Assembly: GCA_958446555.1 (NCBI GenBank)
Contig: CAUCWU010000064.1
Coordinates: forward strand, 1-9,759
Source of the DNA: an uncultured Lachnospiraceae bacterium
GTDB taxonomy: Bacteria > Bacillota > Clostridia > Lachnospirales > Lachnospiraceae
Length of the DNA stretch: 9,759 bases
Direction: 5' to 3'
Shown: piece after piece, positions 1 to 5,282 of the stretch
How the letters are laid out: every line of letters starts with the position of its first letter
Position numbering within the stretch: position 1 is the stretch's first letter
The notes under the pieces: model-generated
What the model saw: the letters and a program-made list of their open reading frames with translations, nothing else
Database searches by the model: none
What the model was told of the DNA's origin: nothing
Program-made: the position numbers and the translations under genes

Positions 1-395
1 TCCATAGAATTAACACATTCAGACAGATATTTAATAGACTTTTCTGATATATGATTGCGGATTGCTAGTTCAGCAGCTTTGATCTCTAAGGCCTCTCGAA
101 TTTCACTGATATCAGTGAAATGTACAGGTGTAGTAAGCATAATGACGCGCAATGCTTCCGAAAAAATTTTGGTTATATCACCAGTAATTGTATAACCAGA
201 ACCTTGAGAACTACTTAGAAGTCCAGTTGATTTTAAAGATTGTAGAGCTTCTCTGACTGAAGAACGGCTGACCTCTAGTTGGGTAGCTAATTGGATTTCA
301 GTAGGCAAGCGGTCTCCAACCTTTAGATTATTGTGCTCTAGCTCAGTAAAAATGTAGTCTTTTACTTTTTTACTAGCGCTTAGGCATACTTCCAT
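1..395 (-). CDS. GntR-family (FadR/FCD type) transcriptional regulator, 3' end outside window
   Basis: The leftward reading frame opens at ATG 395-393 behind a strong AAGGAGG ribosome site (plus-strand complement around 404-411) and stays open for 131 codons to the window edge, so the C-terminus is missing. Residues about 8-71 form a GntR winged helix-turn-helix: VGDRLPTEIQLATQLEVSRS, then SVREAL, then GLL followed by a wing-like GSGYTI. From about residue 96, EIREALEIKAAELA matches the first helix of an FCD ligand-binding domain, placing it in the FadR subfamily. Such proteins are cytoplasmic dimeric repressors or activators that respond to small acids or metabolites. It is divergent from the radical SAM operon, and a palindrome of the form FadR-type regulators bind (T-N-G-T-N3-A-C-N-A) lies in that operon's promoter. 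I therefore infer that it controls the peptide operon. The ligand cannot be told from sequence. Family call is secure; target is inference. Confidence 0.93.
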   Translation of the reverse strand, partial: MEVCLSASKKVKDYIFTELEHNNLKVGDRLPTEIQLATQLEVSRSSVREALQSLKSTGLLSSSQGSGYTITGDITKIFSEALRVIMLTTPVHFTDISEIREALEIKAAELAIRNHISEKSIKYLSECVNSM

Positions 396-446
396 AATAA
401 AAACCTCCTTGATTGAATAATTGATTGATTAATAAAAGTTTTCTGT

Positions 447-475
447 ATTATAACATATGAAAATGAAAGTCACAA
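447..475 (-). promoter_or_regulatory. Promoter of the GntR regulator gene
   Basis: On the minus strand, TTGTGA (475-470) is followed by a 17-bp spacer and a perfect TATAAT (452-447). A TG one base upstream of the hexamer (455-454) makes it an extended -10. It would start transcription roughly 45 bases before the ATG at 395. The sequence TTGATTGA occurs twice in the resulting leader (409-416 and 421-428 on the plus strand), of unknown meaning. I see no copy of the TTGTCAGACAA palindrome here, so autoregulation through that site is not evident. Confidence 0.6.
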
Positions 476-611
476 CAAAAAGTGGAAAAATAGGAAATAT
501 AGCAAAAATAAATTGAAACAAATAACAAAAGTAAAATGAAGAAAGTAGGAAAAACAGAAGCATAATAAACAAAAAAACATGAAAAAACTAAAAAAATAAT
601 GGAAAAAAGTA
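476..611. other. A/T-rich divergent intergenic spacer with A-tracts
   Basis: This stretch between the two divergent promoters has no credible ORF or RNA gene. It is dominated by runs of A, especially 568-608, just upstream of the -35 box of the radical SAM operon. Phased or dense A-tracts at that position act as UP elements for the RNA polymerase alpha subunit in low-GC Gram-positives, so they may strengthen the rightward promoter. That role is inference from position and composition. Confidence 0.45.
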
Positions 612-640
612 TTGACTAATTTGTCAGACAAATATATAAT
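612..640 (+). promoter_or_regulatory. Promoter of the radical SAM / Cys-rich peptide operon
   Basis: TTGACT (612-617), an exact 17-bp spacer and TATAAT (635-640) give a near-consensus housekeeping promoter, preceded by A-tracts. Transcription should start near 647, leaving an untranslated leader of about 190 bases before the ATG at 839. The spacer is almost wholly occupied by a palindrome (separate entry), so the promoter looks strong but repressible. Confidence 0.85.
619..633. promoter_or_regulatory. Putative GntR/FadR-type operator between -35 and -10
   Basis: ATTTGTC-A-GACAAAT is a perfect 7+7 inverted repeat around one central base. Its core TTGTCAGACAA fits the T-N-G-T-N3-A-C-N-A form bound by FadR-subfamily GntR proteins. 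It sits exactly between the promoter hexamers, where a bound dimer would block RNA polymerase. The divergent gene at 1-395 encodes a protein of that subfamily and is the obvious candidate ligand. The palindrome and its position are direct observations; the pairing with that regulator is inference. Confidence 0.7.
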
Positions 641-838
641 ATAGGCATCATATAAATAAGCCGTGAGGGCATTAAGGCTTCTGGTTTAGGTGCTAGACAG
701 TGAATGAAGATATACAGATTAGAAGCAAGAAGTAGTATGATAAGACAATAAACAATAAGAATGTAATGTAACATGTAGTAGAATAATGAGAGAAAACTAA
801 TTTTCTGAAGAGAAAATGGAATATGGAGGAGAAGAAGT
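641..838 (+). promoter_or_regulatory. Long 5' leader of the radical SAM operon with alternative hairpins
   Basis: The leader is about 190 bases long and holds no convincing gene. AAGCC (658-662) can pair with GGCTT (676-680). Nearer the start codon, one segment TTTTCT (801-806) can pair either with the upstream AGAAAA (791-796, loop CTAA) or with the downstream AGAAAA (811-816, loop GAAG), giving two mutually exclusive 6-bp hairpins. The second ends 8 bases before the GGAGGA ribosome site (825-830). The stems are A/U-rich and weak, so regulation by folding is only a possibility. No known riboswitch class was recognised. Confidence 0.35.
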
Positions 839-2149
839 ATGGTTATACGTGGGGAAGAGATTTTTTTTATTGAAAAATATGGAGCACCAGATTCGATAAT
901 CGTGTATGTCCCATTAAGAAGTTATTTGGCTGTTGCCAGAAAAGAACTGATTCCTATTCTGGAAGAAGATAATTCCGCGATTGCCGATAGCTTTTTTGAA
1001 CACCTAAGTAAGAAAACATTGATAAATCCATATGAGTTACATCAGGTAATTACAAGGATTGCTCCTCAGATATCCATTCCAGTTACAGATAACTGTAATC
1101 TTAAGTGCAAATATTGCTATTTTAGAGCAGGAGATGCAGATAAGAAAGCCTGTCAAAGCAAAGAGGAAATCAAATGTTATGTGGATGCATACCTTAAGAG
1201 ACTGAGCGCATTCCAGATCAGAAATAAGGAAAATACTGTTGATGTGTCCATTGCAGGAGGTGGAGAACCTACAGTAGCATTTGACGAGTTTCAGTATACC
1301 GTTCTTTATTGCGAGGAAGCTTTCAAGAAGTATGGTTTGATACCAAAGTTTCATATGCCAACCAATGGAGCCTATGGCGATAAGGTACGCTCATTTATTG
1401 TAGAGCATTTTGATCAAATCTCTTTTTCAATGGATGGACCAGCGTTTATTCAGGACAAACAGCGTCCAATGGTAAATGGAGCACCTAGTTATAAGCTTGT
1501 ATACGAGTCGGCGAAATATTTTTACGATGCAAAGTTTCCGTTTGCGTTTAGAGCGACCGTTTCAAATTATAGTGTGAACTATTTGAAGGAGATTTTGGAT
1601 TTCTTTCATACAGAGTTCCCAGGGAAGACAATTGGTTTTGAACCGATGAACCTCTTTGGACGAGCAGTTGGCAATACAGAGTTGCTTCCACCAGATGAAG
1701 ATCTCTATTCAGAGAAGCTTTTGGAAGCATATGACTATGCGTATAAAAACAATATCTCCATTCGAACAGCAGGAACGGGTAAGTTTGATCAGCTGAGAAC
1801 CGTATTCTGTGGTGCAGTTGGAATTCCAAATTGGACGATTACAACGGATGGACGAATAACATCCTGTACAAGAGATAATCTTCCAGATATGTTTTCATTT
1901 GGAAATTATGATAAAAAGACAAATGAGCTGCATATTGACGATGAAAAGATAAAGGCGATCCGACAAATGAATGTCTTTAATTACCCAGAGTGCAAGGATT
2001 GCTTCTATAAGTATAACTGTGCAGGCGATTGTCCAGATTTGAGAGTCTCCAATATGCTGAATTGCGAGGCAACGAAAAAAGTAGCTATATATGTTTTTAA
2101 CAAGAAGTGCGATGAGCAAAGTGGTAAAGATAAAAGAATGGCAGTATGA
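839..2149 (+). CDS. Radical SAM/SPASM peptide maturase (RiPP modification enzyme)
   Basis: This cytoplasmic enzyme of 436 residues probably cross-links the Cys-rich peptide encoded just downstream, using S-adenosylmethionine and iron-sulfur clusters. An N-terminal region (1-75) containing YVPLRSYLAV resembles those preceding the catalytic domain in other peptide maturases. The radical SAM site is C86-N-L-K-C90-K-Y-C93, followed by the GGEP loop (141-144) that helps bind SAM. The C-terminal SPASM domain is complete: C324-x13-G-x4-C343, then C385-x2-C388-x5-C394-x3-C398 and C409, enough to hold two auxiliary 4Fe-4S clusters. ATG 839 lies 8 bases after GGAGGA (825-830). It is the first gene after an operator-bearing promoter and is 88 bases upstream of the precursor. 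Sactipeptide or ranthipeptide thioether formation is the most likely chemistry because of the partner's cysteines; the exact bond is not predictable. It may relate to the clostridial Cys-rich peptide maturases (CcpM group), which I cannot confirm. Confidence 0.95.
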   Translation: MVIRGEEIFFIEKYGAPDSIIVYVPLRSYLAVARKELIPILEEDNSAIADSFFEHLSKKTLINPYELHQVITRIAPQISIPVTDNCNLKCKYCYFRAGDADKKACQSKEEIKCYVDAYLKRLSAFQIRNKENTVDVSIAGGGEPTVAFDEFQYTVLYCEEAFKKYGLIPKFHMPTNGAYGDKVRSFIVEHFDQISFSMDGPAFIQDKQRPMVNGAPSYKLVYESAKYFYDAKFPFAFRATVSNYSVNYLKEILDFFHTEFPGKTIGFEPMNLFGRAVGNTELLPPDEDLYSEKLLEAYDYAYKNNISIRTAGTGKFDQLRTVFCGAVGIPNWTITTDGRITSCTRDNLPDMFSFGNYDKKTNELHIDDEKIKAIRQMNVFNYPECKDCFYKYNCAGDCPDLRVSNMLNCEATKKVAIYVFNKKCDEQSGKDKRMAV

Positions 2150-2177
2150 TGGAATGTACCTGCTAAGTAGGGTGGTA

Positions 2178-2193
2178 ACAGCACAAATGCTGT
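2178..2193 (+). promoter_or_regulatory. Intercistronic hairpin between maturase and precursor
   Basis: ACAGCA (2178-2183), loop CAAA, TGCTGT (2188-2193) forms a perfect 6-bp stem in the 88-base gap between the maturase stop and the precursor ATG. There is no U-tract, so it is not a terminator. A hairpin here could mark a processing or stability site that lets the precursor mRNA outlast the maturase part, but nothing in the sequence proves this. Confidence 0.35.
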
Positions 2194-2237
2194 AGATATA
2201 CAAATACCATAATTTGAAGGAAGAGGAGGTAAATAAC

Positions 2238-2432
2238 ATGGAAAAAACAGCAACAGCAGCAGTAGCAATTGATAGAGACTATGCGAAGCTTGGACAGAGT
2301 ATCAAGGATCTGATTTTTGCTGAATTAGATTTGGGATATGCGAATCGACAGAACGTGCTCCTTTCTTGTAATGTGGATGGATGCAACCGTATTTCATATT
2401 GTTCTTGCGATTGCAACGATGGTGTCTGCTAA
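2238..2432 (+). CDS. Cys-rich RiPP precursor peptide (64 aa)
   Basis: The ATG at 2238 follows a strong GAGGAGG ribosome site (about 2223-2229). A TTG 24 bases upstream is in frame but has no such site, so I chose the ATG. Residues 1 to about 42 look like a leader: charged and helical, with KLGQSIKDLIFAELDLG at 17-33. The last 21 residues hold all six cysteines (44, 49, 55, 57, 59, 64), spaced C-x4-C-x5-C-x-C-x-C-x4-C, with Cys as the final residue. The two outer loops, CNVDGC and CNDGVC, have the same residues (N, V, D, G) in different order. The peptide has no Trp, His or Pro, and no Gly-Gly leader cleavage site. It lies directly behind a SPASM maturase, so I infer it is the substrate and that thioether bridges form from the cysteines. 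Its biological activity (bacteriocin or signal) is unknown. Confidence 0.87.
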   Translation: MEKTATAAVAIDRDYAKLGQSIKDLIFAELDLGYANRQNVLLSCNVDGCNRISYCSCDCNDGVC

Positions 2433-2448
2433 TCAGTAATTGCGCAAA

Positions 2449-2506
2449 GGTCCGGTCTTGTTATTTCTTTAACAAAAGTTAATAACAGGGCTGGACTTCT
2501 TTTTTT
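2449..2506 (+). terminator. Leaky intrinsic terminator after the precursor gene
   Basis: A 17-bp stem with four G-U wobbles and no mismatch pairs 2449-2465 with 2481-2497. The loop is 15 bases and a U-tract (TTCTTTTTTT, 2497-2506) follows. It starts 16 bases after the precursor stop. The U-tract runs straight into AGAGG, the ribosome site of the next gene (ATG 2521), so no promoter fits between them and the next gene must rely on read-through. The arrangement would give much more precursor than downstream enzyme. Confidence 0.9.
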
Positions 2507-2520
2507 AGAGGATGAGATAG

Positions 2521-3366
2521 ATGGATAAAATGAAGCAAATAGAACAAAAAGAACGAATAAAACAAGAATGTTTGGCGTATGTAAAACAAATAATGACAGA
2601 ATATGGCGTACCGGAAGATTCAAAATTTTACATCGAGGCAAAGCGACATGCAGAAAATTTGTATGATGTGAATTTACAGGTGCTTATTCAATTGGTAGAG
2701 GTGCCTGAGGAGTATTATCAAAAGTTTTTTCAGCTGTTTTTCTCGTCCTACTTGATTGATAGTGCGTTAGATTTAGAGCGCGAGAATGCATGGAATAAGC
2801 CTGTATATTTGTTCGCGGGAATGAAAATGGTTTCTGAATATTTTTCTTGGCTAAAAGAAAAATGTTCACAGGACATGGTAGCGGTATATGAAAAATATTA
2901 TCAGAAACAGTTGGAATATCAGGTTCTTGAGCGAAAATGGGAGATGCCAATTGCGTATATACAAAGATTTCACTCATATGAGATGTATCATCAGAAACAG
3001 TTGATTTTGCTGTATCCACTTCTACTATTGTCTCAGTATGGAATCGAAGAAAATAGAGTAACGGCTATTTATCAGGCTTTTCAGTTGTATTATTCCATTG
3101 CGCTGGCAGTAGACGATTATTACGATGCAAAATTTGATATTGAAAATCAGACGTTAACGCCAATTTCTGCGAAATATTACCTTATAAATGGTGAGTTACC
3201 GTCGGTGGATTCTGATTTAAAAGAGGTGTTGATTGAGACGGAGAAAGAGATTTGTTCCCTTATTAAGCAGCTGCAGGCAGTCTGTAAGGAGAATGATCTT
3301 GATGAGAACGTATTTTTGAAAACAATAAAACTTTTTGTGGATGTAGAGAACGGAAAAATTAAGTAG
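2521..3366 (+). CDS. Isoprenoid-synthase-like (ComQ-like?) all-helical protein
   Basis: The protein has 281 residues, appears all-helical, and starts at ATG 2521 after AGAGG abutting the terminator U-tract. A stretch at 184-216 (AYQAFQ-like segment, then ALAVDDYYDAKFD) resembles the second Asp-rich motif of polyprenyl synthetases (FQ-x-DDxxD); DDYYD is at 198-202. At 77-84, YLIDSALD occupies the place of the first Asp-rich motif, but is degenerate, with D80 and D84 only. The roughly 118-residue gap and the following NKPVYLFAGMK segment fit that fold. ComQ, which prenylates the ComX pheromone, is a family of similar size. The RiPP operon context therefore suggests a peptide-modifying prenyltransferase, or a fold relative that binds or escorts the peptide. 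The canonical first DDxxD and the RRG-type arginines are missing, so catalysis is uncertain. The gene is surely real; the fold is a moderate guess and the function is inference. Confidence 0.55.
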   Translation: MDKMKQIEQKERIKQECLAYVKQIMTEYGVPEDSKFYIEAKRHAENLYDVNLQVLIQLVEVPEEYYQKFFQLFFSSYLIDSALDLERENAWNKPVYLFAGMKMVSEYFSWLKEKCSQDMVAVYEKYYQKQLEYQVLERKWEMPIAYIQRFHSYEMYHQKQLILLYPLLLLSQYGIEENRVTAIYQAFQLYYSIALAVDDYYDAKFDIENQTLTPISAKYYLINGELPSVDSDLKEVLIETEKEICSLIKQLQAVCKENDLDENVFLKTIKLFVDVENGKIK

Positions 3367-3382
3367 CGCGGAAACTTACCTA

Positions 3383-3445
3383 GAAGCCTCCCCTGAAAGG
3401 GGAGGTGGCTGTGCCGAAGGCGCAGACGGAGGGGTTCCCCCCACT
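3383..3445 (+). repeat. GC-rich multi-hairpin dispersed repeat element
   Basis: The element starts 16 bases after a stop codon and stands out from its A/T-rich surroundings. It has three consecutive hairpins: CCTCCCCT/GGGGAGG-type arms at 3387-3405 (8 bp, loop GAA), TGTGCC/GGCGCA at 3410-3424 (6 bp with one wobble, loop GAA), and GGGG-TT-CCCC at 3431-3440. The order, a CCTCCCC stem then GGTGGC then a small stem then GACGGAGGGGTT, matches from memory a repeat family scattered between genes in gut Firmicutes. It may act as a transcription stop for the RiPP operon or as a MITE-like element. CTAG occurs near both ends (3380-3383 and 3443-3446). No transposase is encoded. Copy number cannot be judged from one window. 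Confidence 0.6.
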
Positions 3446-3501
3446 AGTGACAATGACTGACACCGAACAGCAAAAAAGTTTACTTTTGACAAATATGGCA
3501 C

Positions 3502-3530
3502 TTGACTTGATCTTGTAAATGTAGGATAAT
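3502..3530 (+). promoter_or_regulatory. Promoter of the exopolysaccharide operon
   Basis: TTGACT (3502-3507), a 17-bp spacer and GATAAT (3525-3530) form a good housekeeping promoter, with transcription starting near 3537. A second TTGACA lies just upstream (3486-3491) but has no -10 at the right distance. The start site leaves a leader of about 115 bases before the ATG at 3653. Confidence 0.7.
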
Positions 3531-3574
3531 ATTGTATAAACCGATATAGCAAATATGACGGACTTTCGATGAAG

Positions 3575-3629
3575 ACAGCCGCAGAATCTCCCTAGAGAAA
3601 AAATTTTCGGGGGGGGGTGCTGCGGCTGT
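3575..3629 (+). promoter_or_regulatory. Leader stem-loop enclosing a G9 run
   Basis: ACAGCCGCAG (3575-3584) pairs perfectly with CTGCGGCTGT (3620-3629). The enclosed arm CTCCC (3588-3592) can add pairs with a run of nine G residues (3609-3617). The hairpin ends three bases before the AAGGGAGGG ribosome site, and there is no U-tract. It could hide or present that site or bind an RNA-binding or antitermination factor, but this is inference from position. The G run is also a likely site of replication slippage or sequencing error. Confidence 0.5.
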
Positions 3630-3652
3630 ATAAGGGAGGGCAAAAAGAAGAA

Positions 3653-5104
3653 ATGTACAGAAAAGAATCTGAAGGCTGGTTTAAACACACCGATTTTATC
3701 CTGATTGACATGATCTGCCTGCAGATAGCGTTTTATCTCGCATATCTGATTAAGGGACTGGGTATAAATCCCTACAATGATCTTGTTTACCGCAATATGG
3801 CAATTGTGTTGGAGTTTGCTGATCTGGCAACGATGTTTATGCTTGATATGCTGCATCATGTAACACAGAGAGGACGCTACAGGGAGCTTATAGCAACGGC
3901 TGGAAATGTTGCTGTTGTTGGTCTTTTGGGAATTGCGTACTTGTTTGTTATGCAGGAGGGCGCAGCTTACTCAAGAATGACATTTGGCATTACACTTGTA
4001 TTATATTTTATATTATCCTACACTACAAGATTAGGCTGGAAGCGTGTATTGGCAAGCGGCAAGTGGGATAAAAACTGCAGATCACTGTTGATCGTAACAA
4101 CAAAGGCAGAGGCAAAAAATGTTGTTGAGAAAGTTCAGTCCAATAATTATGGAAAGTTCTTAATTAGCGGCTTGGTTATTGTTGATAAAGATATGACTGG
4201 TCAGAGCATTGCCGGTGTGAATGTAATTGCAAACAGCGAGGATGCTCCGATGTATGTGTGTCAGCAGTGGATAGATGAGGTGCTTATCGTTGTTCCAGAT
4301 GATAAGCCATATCCAGAGGAGCTTATTAAAAAGCTGGAAGAAACTGGTGTGACAATGCATCTTAGACTGTCAAAGATCGCGGCAGTGGAGGATCGTCCTC
4401 AGTTTGTGGAAAAGATTGGTTCCTACACAGTGCTTACAACCAGTTTAAACTATGCATCACCAAAACAGCTTTTATTTAAGCGTGTAATGGATATTGCAGG
4501 CGGACTTGTTGGATGTCTGCTTACAGTTATCATTTTCATATTTGTAGCTCCGGTTATTTATATCAGTTCCCCGGGGCCGATATTCTTCTCTCAGGATCGT
4601 ATCGGAAAGAATGGAAAGAAGTTTAAGATCTATAAGTTCCGCAGTATGTACATGGATGCAGAAGCCAGAAAGGCGGAGCTGATGAAGCAAAACCGTGTAG
4701 CAGATGGAAAGATGTTTAAGCTTGACTTCGATCCGCGAGTTATCGGAAATAAGATCTTGCCGGATGGAACAAAGAAAACTGGTATTGGTAATTTCATTAG
4801 AGTAACGAGTCTTGATGAGTTTCCACAGTTTTTTAATGTACTTAAAGGTGATATGAGTCTTGTGGGAACACGACCACCGCTTCCTGGAGAGGTTTCTGAG
4901 TATGAGATCCATCACCGTGCTAGACTTGCAATCAAGCCAGGTATTACCGGCATGTGGCAGGTCAGCGGCAGAAGTGATATCACAGACTTTGAAGAAGTCG
5001 TAAGACTTGATACAAAGTATATAAAGGAATGGACACCTGCACTTGATATCAAGATCTTGTTTAAGACAGTGAAGACTGTGTTAGGCAAAGAGGGGTCGAT
5101 GTAA
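3653..5104 (+). CDS. Polyprenyl-phosphate sugar-1-phosphate transferase (EPS priming enzyme, WbaP-like)
   Basis: This 483-residue membrane enzyme moves a sugar-1-phosphate from a UDP-sugar onto undecaprenyl phosphate, the first step of a surface polysaccharide unit. Helices lie near 13-34, 47-67, 84-100 and 107-124. A cytoplasmic nucleotide-binding-like region follows (about 140-245), then KRVMD (276-280) and a reentrant membrane helix (281-304). The C-terminal transferase domain shows PGPIFFSQDRIGKNGK (307-322), FKIYKFRSM (324-332), SLDEFPQ with the catalytic-type Asp-Glu pair (388-389), GDMSLVGTRPPLPGE (399-413) and KPGITGMWQVSGR (428-440). I chose ATG 3653 because MYRKESEGWF matches the family start and GGGAGGG precedes it. 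An upstream GTG (3617) would start inside the leader hairpin. It heads the glycosyltransferase cluster. The transferred sugar (galactose, glucose or an amino sugar) cannot be told. Confidence 0.93.
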   Translation: MYRKESEGWFKHTDFILIDMICLQIAFYLAYLIKGLGINPYNDLVYRNMAIVLEFADLATMFMLDMLHHVTQRGRYRELIATAGNVAVVGLLGIAYLFVMQEGAAYSRMTFGITLVLYFILSYTTRLGWKRVLASGKWDKNCRSLLIVTTKAEAKNVVEKVQSNNYGKFLISGLVIVDKDMTGQSIAGVNVIANSEDAPMYVCQQWIDEVLIVVPDDKPYPEELIKKLEETGVTMHLRLSKIAAVEDRPQFVEKIGSYTVLTTSLNYASPKQLLFKRVMDIAGGLVGCLLTVIIFIFVAPVIYISSPGPIFFSQDRIGKNGKKFKIYKFRSMYMDAEARKAELMKQNRVADGKMFKLDFDPRVIGNKILPDGTKKTGIGNFIRVTSLDEFPQFFNVLKGDMSLVGTRPPLPGEVSEYEIHHRARLAIKPGITGMWQVSGRSDITDFEEVVRLDTKYIKEWTPALDIKILFKTVKTVLGKEGSM

Positions 5105-5210
5105 GGATGAGAAATTAGTCTAAGCCGGAGCTTAAGCGAGGGCGAAGACGAATGATAAAAGAATTGACTAGAGGAAATCGTCGCGTTGTCGCGTTTCTTA
5201 AGGTTGAGGA
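5105..5210 (+). other. Non-coding leader between the priming transferase and the orphan gene
   Basis: This part of the 178-base gap has no gene I believe in. It contains a small stem TAAGC/GCTTA with loop CGGA (near 5119-5132) and a GC-rich patch TCGTCGCG-TTG-TCGCG (5179-5194) that can fold on itself. Together with the terminator at 5211-5271 it reads like a structured attenuator or antitermination leader inside the operon. No matching RNA family was recognised. Confidence 0.35.
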
Positions 5211-5271
5211 ACATAGCGCTTCGACAGCCCACATGAATGAAGGTGGGATGGCGAAGCGCTATGTGTTTTTT
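5211..5271 (+). terminator. Intrinsic terminator / attenuator inside the EPS operon
   Basis: The outer arms ACATAGCGCTTCG (5211-5223) and CGAAGCGCTATGT (5252-5264) are perfectly complementary over 13 bp. An inner CCCAC/GTGGG stem (5228-5232 with 5243-5247) extends the fold, and six T residues follow (5266-5271). The U-tract is followed directly by GGAGG (5272-5276), the ribosome site for the ATG at 5283. Genes beyond it need read-through or a regulated antitermination event, as known for long polysaccharide operons (NusG-paralog or RNA-element control). Which of these applies is not visible. Confidence 0.88.
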
Positions 5272-5282
5272 GGAGGATCTAT

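Noticed and set aside
704..751. 15-codon ORF (MKIYRLEARSSMIRQ) in the leader of the radical SAM operon
   Set aside because: No proper ribosome site, no codons that suggest attenuation, and such a short ORF is expected by chance.
2214..2237. TTG start adding eight residues to the precursor peptide
   Set aside because: The added codons include the GAGGAGG ribosome site of the ATG at 2238, so they are leader RNA.
3617..3652. GTG start adding 12 residues to the priming transferase
   Set aside because: It lies at the end of the G9 run inside the leader hairpin with no ribosome site, and family members begin at the MYRK-type Met.
3380..3859. Leftward 159-codon ORF
   Set aside because: It spans the repeat, the promoter and the start of the priming transferase on the opposite strand, with no family motifs; a shadow ORF.
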